Origin: Hahellaceae bacterium | Lineage (GTDB): Bacteria > Pseudomonadota > Gammaproteobacteria > Pseudomonadales > Oleiphilaceae | DNA: 64,000 nt | Direction of reading: 5' to 3' | NCBI GenBank assembly: GCA_016716085.1 | Contig: JADJWY010000009.1 | Coordinates: 310,001-374,000, forward strand | Shown: positions 7,720-16,358 of the stretch, piece by piece | How the letters are laid out: each line of letters starts with the position of its first letter | Numbering within the stretch: position 1 is the stretch's first letter | Program-made: the position numbers and the translations under genes | Notes under the pieces: model-generated | Told to the model about the DNA's origin: nothing | The model's database searches: none | Seen by the model: only the letters and a program-made list of their open reading frames with translations

Positions 7720-10700
7720 ATGATTCGTAAACACAGACTTTTTACAGGTGTCGTGTCAGCCCTGTTCACGGTATGCAGCGGACTGTCTTCGACGGCCTAT
7801 GCGGCAGAGCTGGCGCTCTCCGATAGCCCCCTTTTTATTAAGGAAGGCGTCGATCCCAACATGATCGTGACACTGGATGATTCGGGCAGTATGGCCTGGG
7901 GTTATGTGCCTGATGGCATATCAGGTACAACCGGTACACGGCGATTCAAGGCTTCCAATTACAACGGGATGTATTACAACCCGGACACCGTGTATCTGCC
8001 ACCGCGAAGGTCGAATGGGACGGCTTATTCAACCTCCTTCACGACGGCCTATGAGCATGGTTTTCAGACGTCTGGATCTTGGAACAGAGGCTCACGAAAC
8101 CTCTCGAACAACTATCGACCTACGTATGAATTTAATCCAGCGGGCAGCAGCCAAAGTTTTGGTCAAAACCCCTCTGGGAAGACGTTCTCAACAGAAGTAA
8201 CCATCAATGGCAAAGTTTATCCTGTAGTAACTGAGCCGGGAAGTGGCTCCGCTAGCTCAGGCGTCGCAGCGTATTACTATGTATTCCAGCCTAATGGCGT
8301 TGCCACTAATTCTTCGGGTGCCGTTAGTAATTTGTCCGGTTGCCCCAATACTAACCCTAAGAACAGTGATAAGTGCTATCGCCTGGTAAAAGTCGGGACT
8401 AGGGTAGGGCCGGCGGATATTGATGGAGACGGTGACGTCGATGGCGATGATGAAAAGCAAAATTTCGCCAACTGGTATTCGTTTTACCGAACACGGGTGT
8501 TGGCCACGGCCAGTGCCGCCTCGCTGGCTTTTCAGACGGTCAGCGACGATGTTCGTGTCGCCTATCAGAATTTGCATAAATGCGCAGGGTTTAGCAACGG
8601 TTGCCGAGATTTTAGGAATAGTTCCAGCTACGTATCGGATAGTCGCGTTCGCTCTTTCACCGGATCACACCGGGATGATTTTTATGAGTGGCTAAGTTTT
8701 GCACCTGCCAGTGGCGGCACCCCTTTGCGGTCGGCCATGGCTCGCGCGGGGACGTTGTTAAGCGATACCACCCTGAATAGCCCCTATGCGAAAAATCCGG
8801 GCACGCAGAAAGATCCGATGTATGCCTGCAGGCCGTCGTTTCATATTGCGATGACCGATGGGATTTGGAACGGGGACTCCGGCCTTACTAGCTATGGGAA
8901 TTATGACAGCTCTTCCCGTACAGCGCCTGGAGGCTGCAGTGTCTCCACCTCACCGTCCTGTACACGGGAGGCACCCAACTATGGCTCGAAATCGTACACC
9001 AGCCGTCGCCCCTATAATGATAGCAATTCCAACACTCTGTCCGACATTGTGTTTTCGCAGTGGATAAAGGATGCGCAACCGACCATCGCCAATCAGGTGC
9101 CCATCTATGTGCCGCATCGAAGTACGACCGGTGATGAGAACGCCGAGTATTGGGATGCGCGTAATGATCCGGCTGAGTGGCAGCACATGACGACGTTTAT
9201 GGTGGGCTTTGGTTTGGGTGAAGTCTTGGTCGGCGGAGGTACAAAGCCGGCCTTTCAAGGCAGTACATTTGCCAGTACCGCAGATAATAGCGACGGGTAT
9301 GCCGCCATCGTGGCAGGGACCAAATCCTGGCCGACCGTTGGCATAGATGATCCGAACAACCCTTATGATATGTGGCATGCTGCGGTTAACGGCCGTGGTG
9401 AGTTTTTCAGTGCAGATGATCCCAATAGCCTCGTCGATTCGTTCCAGGCCATTATCGCGGGCATTCAGGATCGGGAAGGGTCTGCCGCCTCGGTTGCTCT
9501 GGATGCCGGGGTCATCAATGGGCTGCAATATGCCTATCATGCCCGCTTTAATTCAACGGACTGGACGGGAGATCTCGTCGCTTATGAACTGCTGGCACCA
9601 AATTTTGATGCCTCTACCACGGCTGCCTGGAGTGCTCGCAATCAATTGAATTCTCGTTCGGCAGCCAGCCGAAATATCAAGGTGGTTGGGTCTGCCGGTT
9701 CCTTGGTCGATTTTACCTATGCCAATCTGACGGCTACGCAAAAGGCCATGTTCAATCTTAACGTTTCTGGGGCTACGGACACCCTTGGTAGTTCGCGTAT
9801 TTCGTACCTGAGAGGGGATCGCAGCAACGAAGGCTCTCTATTCAGACCTCGCGCCCATCTACTGGGTGACATCATTCACTCTTCACCTGTGTATGTGGGG
9901 CCCCCGACCCGGAACTTACTGGATGAAGTTGAGGGGCAATTGTCCGCCGCAGCCAACAGCTATACCAGCTTCAAGACCGCTCAGGCCAGTCGTAACGCCA
10001 TCGTGTTCGTCGGTTCCAATGATGGCATGCTGCATGCGTTTGATGCGGATGATGGCAGTGAAGTGTTCGCATTTGTTCCCACCGCTGTTCTTCCCAGTTT
10101 GCGCCATCTGACTTATCCGGGCTATACCCATCGCTTCACAGTGGATGGACCAACGGTTTCAGGCGATATTTTTGATGGCACCCAATGGCGCTCGATTGTT
10201 GTTGGGACACTGCGTAACGGTGGTAAGTCGGTGTTTGCCCTGGATGTTACCGACACGGCTAATATTTCCGTCTTGTGGGAGTTCACCGATACGGATTTGG
10301 GCTACGTCTATAACAAGCCGGCCATTACTCGCCTGCATAATGGCCAATGGGGGGTCATTATCGGGAATGGTTACAACAGCACCAACCATCGGGGTGTGCT
10401 CTATGTCCTGAATGCCACGACCGGTGCCGTGATGAAAAAGTTTGATACCGGCGCTGGCGCGCTTGCAACCCCCAATGGCCTGGCGACTCCCTCTGTCGTG
10501 GATATTAATGGTGACTTGATTACCGACTATGTGTATGCGGGAGATTTACTAGGGAATGTCTGGCGCTTTGATTTGATCAACACGGCTTTGGCCGATGCGA
10601 TTCAAGGCACGGTAGCAGCTCCCGCCCGTAGCAATGCGGCAGAAGCAGCCTGGAGCATCGGCTATGGCGGAACACCGCTATTCACGGCTCGGGATGAAGC

Positions 10701-11460
10701 TTCGCCCGCTAATCGCCAGCCGGTTACCAGTAACGTGGTCGTTGCACCGCACCAAAGCGGCAGTGGTATTCTGGTAATGTTCGGTACTGGGAAGTATCTT
10801 GAAGCCGCCGATGCGAGTCTAGATACGACGCGAGTTCACACATATTACGGGATTTGGGATCGCTATGTGGCCGGGCAGGCGACGACGAATGCGACGCTGA
10901 CGGCCATCACCCGAAGCAATTTGCAGGAACAAACGCTCTCGGCAAGTTCGGTCGAGGACTTTACTGATACCGAGACTGCCAACACGACAGAAAATACCGT
11001 CCGTGAAGTCTCGGCGAACGAAGTGGATTGGTGGAACTTCTCGAATAACCCGGCCACGGTCAATAAGCAGGGCTGGTATATCGATTTTCAGGAGAACGGC
11101 ACGAACAATGGCGAGATGCTGGTGACCGACTCACTGATTCTGGGGTCCTCCGTTATTTTCGCCAGCTCGATTCCGAATGATGACCCTTGCGAGGCGGGTG
11201 TTGATCGTTGGATTTGGGCGCTGGATGTGCAAACGGGGGGCAAGAGTCAAGGGTCTGTCTTTGACTTGAATAATGACGGCGAGATCGACTCACAGGATCA
11301 GGGGCCAAGCGACACTGTCTATAACTCAGTTAAAATCGACGGATTTGGCGCACCCTCCGCTGTGGGCGAGCGAATCTACCTCAACCTGGATGCGGGTATT
11401 CAGACGGAAGAATTTGATTCTGGTTTCGCTAACCGACGCAGTTGGAGACTGGTGCGCTAA
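7720..11460 (+). CDS. pilY1: Type IV pilus tip adhesin/assembly protein PilY1
   Basis: A 1246-residue secreted protein that sits at the pilus tip and controls extension and adhesion. ATG 7720 with GAGGT 5 bases upstream begins a Sec signal peptide ending AYAAE. A von Willebrand A-like N-terminal part carries a MIDAS-like DDSGS at 53-57. The C-terminal beta-propeller contains VFVGSNDGMLHAFD and, at D928, a DINGDLITD loop followed by AGDLLGNVWRFDL, the conserved PilY1 calcium-loop context. Two further Dx[DN]xDG-type loops occur at D233 (DIDGDGDVDGDDE) and D1182 (DLNNDGEID). The gene lies in the expected order after pilX. Confidence 0.95.
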   Translation: MIRKHRLFTGVVSALFTVCSGLSSTAYAAELALSDSPLFIKEGVDPNMIVTLDDSGSMAWGYVPDGISGTTGTRRFKASNYNGMYYNPDTVYLPPRRSNGTAYSTSFTTAYEHGFQTSGSWNRGSRNLSNNYRPTYEFNPAGSSQSFGQNPSGKTFSTEVTINGKVYPVVTEPGSGSASSGVAAYYYVFQPNGVATNSSGAVSNLSGCPNTNPKNSDKCYRLVKVGTRVGPADIDGDGDVDGDDEKQNFANWYSFYRTRVLATASAASLAFQTVSDDVRVAYQNLHKCAGFSNGCRDFRNSSSYVSDSRVRSFTGSHRDDFYEWLSFAPASGGTPLRSAMARAGTLLSDTTLNSPYAKNPGTQKDPMYACRPSFHIAMTDGIWNGDSGLTSYGNYDSSSRTAPGGCSVSTSPSCTREAPNYGSKSYTSRRPYNDSNSNTLSDIVFSQWIKDAQPTIANQVPIYVPHRSTTGDENAEYWDARNDPAEWQHMTTFMVGFGLGEVLVGGGTKPAFQGSTFASTADNSDGYAAIVAGTKSWPTVGIDDPNNPYDMWHAAVNGRGEFFSADDPNSLVDSFQAIIAGIQDREGSAASVALDAGVINGLQYAYHARFNSTDWTGDLVAYELLAPNFDASTTAAWSARNQLNSRSAASRNIKVVGSAGSLVDFTYANLTATQKAMFNLNVSGATDTLGSSRISYLRGDRSNEGSLFRPRAHLLGDIIHSSPVYVGPPTRNLLDEVEGQLSAAANSYTSFKTAQASRNAIVFVGSNDGMLHAFDADDGSEVFAFVPTAVLPSLRHLTYPGYTHRFTVDGPTVSGDIFDGTQWRSIVVGTLRNGGKSVFALDVTDTANISVLWEFTDTDLGYVYNKPAITRLHNGQWGVIIGNGYNSTNHRGVLYVLNATTGAVMKKFDTGAGALATPNGLATPSVVDINGDLITDYVYAGDLLGNVWRFDLINTALADAIQGTVAAPARSNAAEAAWSIGYGGTPLFTARDEASPANRQPVTSNVVVAPHQSGSGILVMFGTGKYLEAADASLDTTRVHTYYGIWDRYVAGQATTNATLTAITRSNLQEQTLSASSVEDFTDTETANTTENTVREVSANEVDWWNFSNNPATVNKQGWYIDFQENGTNNGEMLVTDSLILGSSVIFASSIPNDDPCEAGVDRWIWALDVQTGGKSQGSVFDLNNDGEIDSQDQGPSDTVYNSVKIDGFGAPSAVGERIYLNLDAGIQTEEFDSGFANRRSWRLVR

Positions 11461-11502
11461 GCGCACCCGTTTTCGAAATGAATTGAATTGAGGAATGTGC
11501 AG

Positions 11503-11829
11503 ATGAATATTCTCGTTTTTCTTAGACGTGCCCTTATAGCGCTATTTTACCTGGTGTCGTCACTGGCAATGGCGGAGGGCCCTGTGACCTTTGAGAAAGC
11601 TGGCGTGATTGAGTCGATCAACCTGGTCAATAAGACCCTCGTAATTGATGGGGTGGAACTTAAAGCCCCTGAAACGCTAATGGTGAGTCTGGATGGTCGT
11701 CCCCAGCAATTCTACCAGGTCATGATTCCCGGCGCGGTGGTGACCGTGTCGGGTGACGGAAATGGTGACGGCCCATCATCCGTGATCACCAGTCTGTTTG
11801 TTCATGCCCTTCGTCCGATAGAGGAATAA
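11503..11829 (+). CDS. pilY2: Small exported protein, PilY2-like
   Basis: A 108-residue protein with a hydrophobic signal sequence (ILVFLRRALIALFYLVSS, cleaved near AMA-EG) and a small beta-rich domain (VIESINLVNKTLVIDGVEL, then a glycine/aspartate turn). ATG 11503 is preceded by GAGGA at 11490-11494; a TTG further upstream is less likely. The identification as PilY2 rests mainly on size and on position between pilY1 and pilE, as in Pseudomonas aeruginosa. The function of PilY2 is poorly known. Confidence 0.65.
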   Translation: MNILVFLRRALIALFYLVSSLAMAEGPVTFEKAGVIESINLVNKTLVIDGVELKAPETLMVSLDGRPQQFYQVMIPGAVVTVSGDGNGDGPSSVITSLFVHALRPIEE

Positions 11830-11834
11830 AATTC

Positions 11835-12260
11835 ATGATCCAACACAAACGCGGATTCACTTTGATCGAGTTGATGGTTGTCGTGGCTGTCATCGGTATT
11901 TTGGCCGCCATCGCCTACCCTGCTTATACCAATAATGTGCGCAAGAGTAATCGTGCTGAAGCCAAGGCAGCTATCATGGAAGCGGCCGCACGGCAAGAAA
12001 AGCTTTTTGCTCAGAGCTTTTCCTACGCGCGTGATATGACCTCGCTTGGATACTCTGCCAATCCCTTCGTCACCGACAACGGAAAATACAGTGTTGCCGT
12101 AACCAACCCTTCTAGTGCGGCGTCGCCAGCAGCCGCGACCACCTTTACACTCACGGCGACGGCTTTGGGTGCACAAACAGATGATAGCTGTGACGGCTTC
12201 TCAATCACGCATATCGGCACAAAAGGCGTTAGCGAAGGTACCGTCGATCTCTGCTGGTAG
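11835..12260 (+). CDS. pilE: Type IV minor pilin PilE
   Basis: A 141-residue pilin-like protein with a 7-residue leader ending in G7 and FTLIELMVVVAVIGILAAIAYP with Glu5. The body is short, has two cysteines near the C-terminus (DDSCDGF, VDLCW; a likely disulphide loop) and ends the operon, matching minor pilin PilE rather than the major subunit. The gene follows pilY2 by 5 bases with GAGGAATAA as ribosome site. It ends 18 bases before the convergent rpiA stop. Confidence 0.9.
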   Translation: MIQHKRGFTLIELMVVVAVIGILAAIAYPAYTNNVRKSNRAEAKAAIMEAAARQEKLFAQSFSYARDMTSLGYSANPFVTDNGKYSVAVTNPSSAASPAAATTFTLTATALGAQTDDSCDGFSITHIGTKGVSEGTVDLCW

Positions 12261-12278
12261 CTTACTGTACGTCATGCC

Positions 12279-12953
12279 TTACCCCGCCACAATCTCCTTC
12301 ACCCCGGCCGCGGTGCCCAACAACAGCACATCGGCCGGGCGCATTGCAAACAGCCCGTTTGTCACCACACCCACGATATTGTTGATCGCTTTTTCCAGCG
12401 TGACTGGATCAGTGATGCGCATGTTGTGAACATCCAGAATGATGTTGCCGTTGTCTGTCTTTACGCCTTCCCGATACACCGGGTCACCGCCCAGTTTCAC
12501 CAGCTCGCGGGCGACATGGCTGCGGGCCATGGGAATGACTTCAACCGGAAGCGGGAAGGCGCCGAGTACATCGACCCACTTGGATTCATCGGCAATACAG
12601 ATAAAGGTTTTGGCACAGGCAGCGACGATTTTTTCGCGTGTCAGTGCCGCGCCACCGCCTTTGATCAGGTGCAGGTGGGCATTGGATTCATCCGCGCCAT
12701 CGATATAAAAATCAAAGGTGCCCACTCCATTCAGATCGTAGACGGGAATGCCGTGCTTTTTCAGGCGCTCGGCGGTGGCATCGGAGCTGGCAACGGTTCC
12801 GTCAAAATGCGTCTTGTAGGCGGCCAGTGCGTCAATGAAAAAGTTGGCGGTTGAGCCGGTGCCGACACCAATGACGGATTTTTCATCCAGGTGGGGTAGA
12901 ATTTTGGCCAGGGCCGCGTCAGCGACGGCTTTTTTCAGGGCGTTTTGATCCAT
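12279..12953 (-). CDS. rpiA: Ribose-5-phosphate isomerase A
   Basis: A 224-residue cytosolic enzyme interconverting ribose 5-phosphate and ribulose 5-phosphate in the pentose phosphate pathway. Family motifs are GVGTGSTANFFIDAL near residue 30, the GADE loop (FYIDGADESN) and KGGGAALTREK carrying the catalytic glutamate. The length is that of the E. coli enzyme. It is divergent from ilvA, as in many gammaproteobacteria, with an 89-base intergenic stretch. Confidence 0.97.
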   Translation of the reverse strand: MDQNALKKAVADAALAKILPHLDEKSVIGVGTGSTANFFIDALAAYKTHFDGTVASSDATAERLKKHGIPVYDLNGVGTFDFYIDGADESNAHLHLIKGGGAALTREKIVAACAKTFICIADESKWVDVLGAFPLPVEVIPMARSHVARELVKLGGDPVYREGVKTDNGNIILDVHNMRITDPVTLEKAINNIVGVVTNGLFAMRPADVLLLGTAAGVKEIVAG

Positions 12954-13042
12954 GGAACAAGGTCTCTCATTGCTAGCGTCAACAGATTAATCGGGCTATT
13001 ATACCCTGCTATTCTCTGGATTACTTGCCCGACCTCAGCCCT

Positions 13043-14560
13043 ATGCCTCAGCGATATATCAAAAAAATACTGGACGCCAAAGTCTACGATGTGGCCATTG
13101 AGTCTCCGCTGGACACTGCCAATCTGCTCAGCCGCCGATTAGGTAATCATGTGATGTTCAAGCGTGAAGACCTGCAGCCGGTATTCTCCTTCAAGTTGCG
13201 TGGGGCCTATAACAAGCTGGCGCAACTGGATGAATCTCAACGTGCAAAAGGTGTGATCGCGGCGTCGGCAGGTAACCATGCGCAGGGGCTTGCGCTGGCG
13301 GCCCAGAAACTGGGTATTAAGGCCACCATCGTCATGCCGCAGACGACGCCTGAAATCAAGGTGCGATCGGTGCGGGCCAAAGGTGCGAAGGTCGTGCTGA
13401 AAGGCGATGCCTTCGACGAGGCTTCCGCCCACGCGATGAAGCTGGTCGAAGAAAAAGGCTACGCCTATATCCCGCCCTACGACGATGAAGAAGTCATTGC
13501 CGGGCAGGGCACGGTGGCGATGGAAATCCTGTGGCAGCACACCGCGCCTCTGCACGCGATTTTTGTGCCGGTCGGCGGTGGTGGTTTGATTGCGGGTGTG
13601 GCTGCCTATGTGAAATACCTGCGTCCGCATGTGAAGGTGATTGGCGTCGAGCCAGAAGACTCTGACTGCCTGAATGCCGCACTCAAAGCCCGCTCACGGG
13701 TCATCCTCAAGGAAGTGGGTATTTTTGCCGACGGGGTTGCGGTCAAACAGATTGGGAAACTGCCTTGGGAGATCTGTAAAGATAACGTCGATGAAGTGAT
13801 TACGGTGTCTACCGACGAAATCTGCGCAGCGATCAAGGATGTGTTTGAAGACACCCGTTCCATCGCGGAGCCGGCGGGCGCGCTGTCAGTCGCGGGGCTG
13901 AAAAAATACGTGGCCCGCGAGTCCGTGCAGGATGAAAATCTCGTTGCGATTGTCAGCGGCGCGAACATGAACTTTGACCGTCTGGGCTACATTTCCGAAC
14001 GGACGGAAGTGGGGGAGGAACGCGAGGCCATTCTCGCAGTGAAAATTCCCGAACGCCCCGGCAGTTTCAAGCGCTTTATTCAGGCACTGAGTAAACGCAA
14101 TATTACCGAATTCAATTACCGTTACAGTAATCCCGAGGCCGCACAGATCTTTGTGGGTGTGCAGATTCGGGAAGGCCAGCAGGAGCGGCAGGCGCTGGTG
14201 GCCGAGCTTCAGGATCACGGTTTGCCCGTGCTGGATCTCACGGATAACGAAATGGCGAAAACACACATCCGTCACATGGTCGGGGGGCATGCTCCCGGCG
14301 TGTTTCAGGAGAAGCTGTTTCGCTTCGAATTTCCCGAGCGGCCGGGGGCGCTGATGCGCTTCCTGATGTCGCTGGGAACACGCTGGAACATCACCCTGTT
14401 TCACTACCGCAATCATGGCGCGGCATACAGTCGTGTATTGATGGGTGTGGCAGTGGCTGATGCCGATCTGAAAGCCTTCCGCGCCATGTTGGATGAAGTC
14501 GGCTTTCGGTATTGGGAGGAAACGGATAATCCCGCCTATACACTTTTTCTGGGTGGCTAA
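13043..14560 (+). CDS. ilvA: Threonine deaminase (biosynthetic, two ACT-like domains)
   Basis: A 505-residue PLP enzyme converting threonine to 2-oxobutanoate, the first step toward isoleucine. The PLP lysine is K51 in FSFKLRGAYN, with the substrate loop SAGNHAQG and phosphate loop VPVGGGGLIAG following. The C-terminal third contains two related ACT-like repeats (IPERPGSFKRF and FPERPGALMRF), the isoleucine/valine regulatory region that the catabolic TdcB type lacks. ATG 13043 gives the usual short N-terminus (MPQRYIKKIL); an upstream in-frame TTG at 13025 is less likely. Confidence 0.96.
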   Translation: MPQRYIKKILDAKVYDVAIESPLDTANLLSRRLGNHVMFKREDLQPVFSFKLRGAYNKLAQLDESQRAKGVIAASAGNHAQGLALAAQKLGIKATIVMPQTTPEIKVRSVRAKGAKVVLKGDAFDEASAHAMKLVEEKGYAYIPPYDDEEVIAGQGTVAMEILWQHTAPLHAIFVPVGGGGLIAGVAAYVKYLRPHVKVIGVEPEDSDCLNAALKARSRVILKEVGIFADGVAVKQIGKLPWEICKDNVDEVITVSTDEICAAIKDVFEDTRSIAEPAGALSVAGLKKYVARESVQDENLVAIVSGANMNFDRLGYISERTEVGEEREAILAVKIPERPGSFKRFIQALSKRNITEFNYRYSNPEAAQIFVGVQIREGQQERQALVAELQDHGLPVLDLTDNEMAKTHIRHMVGGHAPGVFQEKLFRFEFPERPGALMRFLMSLGTRWNITLFHYRNHGAAYSRVLMGVAVADADLKAFRAMLDEVGFRYWEETDNPAYTLFLGG

Positions 14561-14735
14561 CGCCGCCTAAAAAGTGATCTTTTTTGCTGCATTTGCTTGA
14601 TTACGCAAAAGTTGCGAACTAAACCTATACTTATAATTAAGTGGCAAATATAAGCCGCTGTTTTTATGGGGTATTAAAAATAAGCGTGTCTGAGACCCTG
14701 AGTATGGCCGGACCGCACATTCATTTGGGGGTGTT

Positions 14736-14912
14736 ATGAAGCGCAAGCCGGACGTCATGTTGACGCTGTTTGCCATTTTTTGTTTGAGTCTGGTGATCAG
14801 CGGGTATACCACGCTGACTCAGGAAACCTCGGTCAGGCAGGCCCGCCTGGTAAGCGAGCACTACAGTGCGATCGTGCCAGAAGCGCTGGCACCGCGGGAG
14901 GCGACGCCCTGA
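14736..14912 (+). CDS. 58-residue single-span membrane protein of unknown function
   Basis: The frame starts MKRKPDVM and runs into one hydrophobic segment (LTLFAIFCLSLVISGY, residues 9-24), followed by a short charged, proline-rich tail. A G-rich run (GGGG at 14727-14730) precedes the ATG. A positively charged N-terminus before one helix predicts an inner-membrane peptide with the tail in the periplasm. The 175-base stretch before it is AT-rich and contains TATAAT at 14632-14637, but no well-spaced -35. I do not recognise a characterised family. Confidence 0.55.
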   Translation: MKRKPDVMLTLFAIFCLSLVISGYTTLTQETSVRQARLVSEHYSAIVPEALAPREATP

Positions 14913-14932
14913 GCCCATACGGGTGAACTGAA

Positions 14933-15547
14933 CTAGTCTTCCTTTATTATCCCGGAGGCGGTGCCGAAACAACGGTGGCCGCCATCGGTCACGATGGCCG
15001 CCAGGGGCGTGTCCCAGGGCTCAGCATCCAGACTCCCGACCTCCTGAAACTGATACGCCAGCCCGGTGAGGGCGGTATGCCTTGCGCGACAGCGCGAACG
15101 ATCAAAGGTGCGGTCATAATATCCGCCTCCCATCCCCAAACGATTGCCGTGCTTGTCAAACGCCACCAAGGGTGTAAAAACCAGCGGCAGTGTCCAGGCG
15201 CGGGTGGCGCGTTGCCCTCGCTGTTCCGGCTCAGGAATGCCGAAGCGGTTGGTGGGCATGGGCAGTCCGGGACGGTAGCGGTAAAACAGTAGCGACGGAT
15301 GCCCCAAAGGGTGAAGCACCGGTAAATAGACCTGCTTTTTGAGTTTGATCAGATGGGTAATGAGCGGGCGGGTTGGAATTTCCCCGTCATTGTCAAAATA
15401 GAGTGCGATGCGGTCGTGACGTTTGAGGATGGCAATGTGGGTGGCGTGTCGGGCAAGTCGTAACCCGGCAAGGTGTCTTTCAAAAGGGGAGAGCTGCTTA
15501 CGACGCTGTCGCATCGCACGACGAATCTGCTGCTTGCTTAGCTTCAA
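14933..15547 (-). CDS. fau: 5-formyltetrahydrofolate cyclo-ligase
   Basis: An ATP-dependent enzyme converting 5-formyl-THF to 5,10-methenyl-THF (also called YgfA). Motifs are the N-terminal KQQIRRAMRQRRKQLS and the nucleotide-binding GNRLGMGGGYYDRTFDR near residue 140. TTG 15547 is preferred (204 residues; GGGGAG 6 bases upstream). The ATG at 15622 would add 25 residues that are simply translated 6S RNA. Lying directly downstream of ssrS on the same strand is the conserved gammaproteobacterial arrangement, in which the mRNA is processed from the 6S transcript. Confidence 0.93.
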   Translation of the reverse strand: MKLSKQQIRRAMRQRRKQLSPFERHLAGLRLARHATHIAILKRHDRIALYFDNDGEIPTRPLITHLIKLKKQVYLPVLHPLGHPSLLFYRYRPGLPMPTNRFGIPEPEQRGQRATRAWTLPLVFTPLVAFDKHGNRLGMGGGYYDRTFDRSRCRARHTALTGLAYQFQEVGSLDAEPWDTPLAAIVTDGGHRCFGTASGIIKED

Positions 15548-15548
15548 G

Positions 15549-15735
15549 AAAGGCTCCCCAAAATGCCGCTGCGGGACTAGCCCTTGAACCCTGCGGTTCA
15601 AGGCGGCGGTCTGCGGTAGCAATAAGGCTTTCCCTTACAAGAGGGACCTGCACACATGCTCCACGGCAGAACACCTTATGTGTACTTTATCGGCTCGAGG
15701 ACATATCCTGCTGGCCAACATTCCAGGGAACTGGC
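15549..15735 (-). ncRNA. ssrS: 6S RNA
   Basis: The gap between zapA and fau holds the sigma70-RNA-polymerase-binding 6S RNA, recognised by position and sequence. Read on the minus strand, the 3' half contains CCTTGAACC-loop-GGTTCAAGG (perfect 9-base stem, plus-strand 15582-15603) followed by CGCAGCGGCA, closely like the E. coli 3' arm. The 5' half has GAGCCGATA as in E. coli. The 5' segment CCCTGGAATGT pairs with the 3' ATTTTGGGG segment as the closing stem. The ends are approximate (a few bases either way). Confidence 0.9.
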
Positions 15736-15739
15736 TGGA

Positions 15740-15745
15740 ATTATA
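15740..15745 (-). promoter_or_regulatory. -10 element of the 6S RNA promoter
   Basis: Minus-strand TATAAT lies about 6 bases before the expected 6S 5' end. The upstream -35 is weak (TGGCAG with an 18-base spacer is the best seen), which fits a growth-phase-regulated promoter. Confidence 0.6.
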
Positions 15746-15782
15746 ACGCATTCAATTTGTTAACTGCCAGCCCCAATCTGTT

Positions 15783-16070
15783 TCAGACTGTACGGGCAAG
15801 TTCCTGTTCGATCTTGTCGCCGATCTGGTTGAGTGTGGTGGTGACATGAGAGCTGAGGTGGTCCTGCTGCATGACATCATAGGTCAGGTTCAACGCCGCC
15901 ATGACTGCAATGCGTTCGGTGCCATAAACTTTGCCACTGGCGCGAATTTCCCGCATTTTCATGTCCAGTTGCTTGGCGGCCTTGCGCAGTTCGTCCTGCG
16001 CATCGGGAGGACAGGCGACAAGGTAGTCTTTATCAAGAATTTTGACCGAGAGTGTTTGCGGGGTCGCCAT
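15783..16070 (-). CDS. zapA: Cell division protein ZapA
   Basis: A 95-residue protein that bundles FtsZ filaments at midcell. It has the ZapA pattern VKILDKDYLVACPPDAQDEL, followed by KQLDMKMREIRASGKVYGTERIAVMAALNLTYD, which runs into a C-terminal coiled coil. Its ATG overlaps the TGA of the ZapB-like gene before it, so the two division genes are translationally coupled. It lies immediately upstream of 6S RNA, as in E. coli. Confidence 0.95.
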   Translation of the reverse strand: MATPQTLSVKILDKDYLVACPPDAQDELRKAAKQLDMKMREIRASGKVYGTERIAVMAALNLTYDVMQQDHLSSHVTTTLNQIGDKIEQELARTV

Positions 16071-16276
16071 CAGCGTTGCTCCAGAGATTTGAGGCGTAGA
16101 ATCATGGCTTCGACTTTTGTTCGTGCCAGGTCATTTTTTTGCAGCAGGCTCATGCGTTCTTTCTGCCAATCGTCCTGCATTTGTTTGAGTCGGCCGTTGT
16201 CGGCTTCAAGCTGGTGACATTTCTGAATGAGCTTGTCGACTTTTTCGCTGAGTTGCTGAAGCTGGTATACTTCCAT
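16070..16276 (-). CDS. ZapB-like coiled-coil protein (TIGR02449 type)
   Basis: A 68-residue protein from ATG 16276 that is almost entirely coiled coil (LQQLSEKVDKLIQKCHQLE, ending MILRLKSLEQ). It matches the small conserved family found before zapA in pseudomonads and relatives and proposed to act like ZapB. A longer frame reaching 16360 includes the divergent promoter region and is unlikely. The stop codon overlaps the zapA start. Confidence 0.8.
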   Translation of the reverse strand: MEVYQLQQLSEKVDKLIQKCHQLEADNGRLKQMQDDWQKERMSLLQKNDLARTKVEAMILRLKSLEQR

Positions 16277-16287
16277 AGAAATTGCCG

Positions 16288-16315
16288 TTGTATGAAAAGG
16301 TGAGACAACTATAAG
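16288..16315 (+). promoter_or_regulatory. Candidate promoter for ygfB-pepP-ubiH
   Basis: TTGTAT (16288-16293) and TATAAG (16310-16315) are separated by 16 bases in the divergent gap, about 44 bases before the ygfB ATG. A sigma70-type promoter is inferred from the match only. Confidence 0.4.
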
Positions 16316-16358
16316 ATGCCCCCCTGACGGGGTCAATTTGAACGAGAGCAGGCAACCC

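Noticed and set aside
14552..14586. Stem GGTGGC/GCCGCC after ilvA followed by an A/T-rich hairpin, as a terminator
   Set aside because: The first stem is not followed by a T-run and overlaps the ilvA end; the second is AT-only. Too weak to call.
14612..14637. TTGCGA and TATAAT as a promoter for the 58-residue gene
   Set aside because: The spacer is only 14 bases, outside the usual range; the -10 alone is mentioned.
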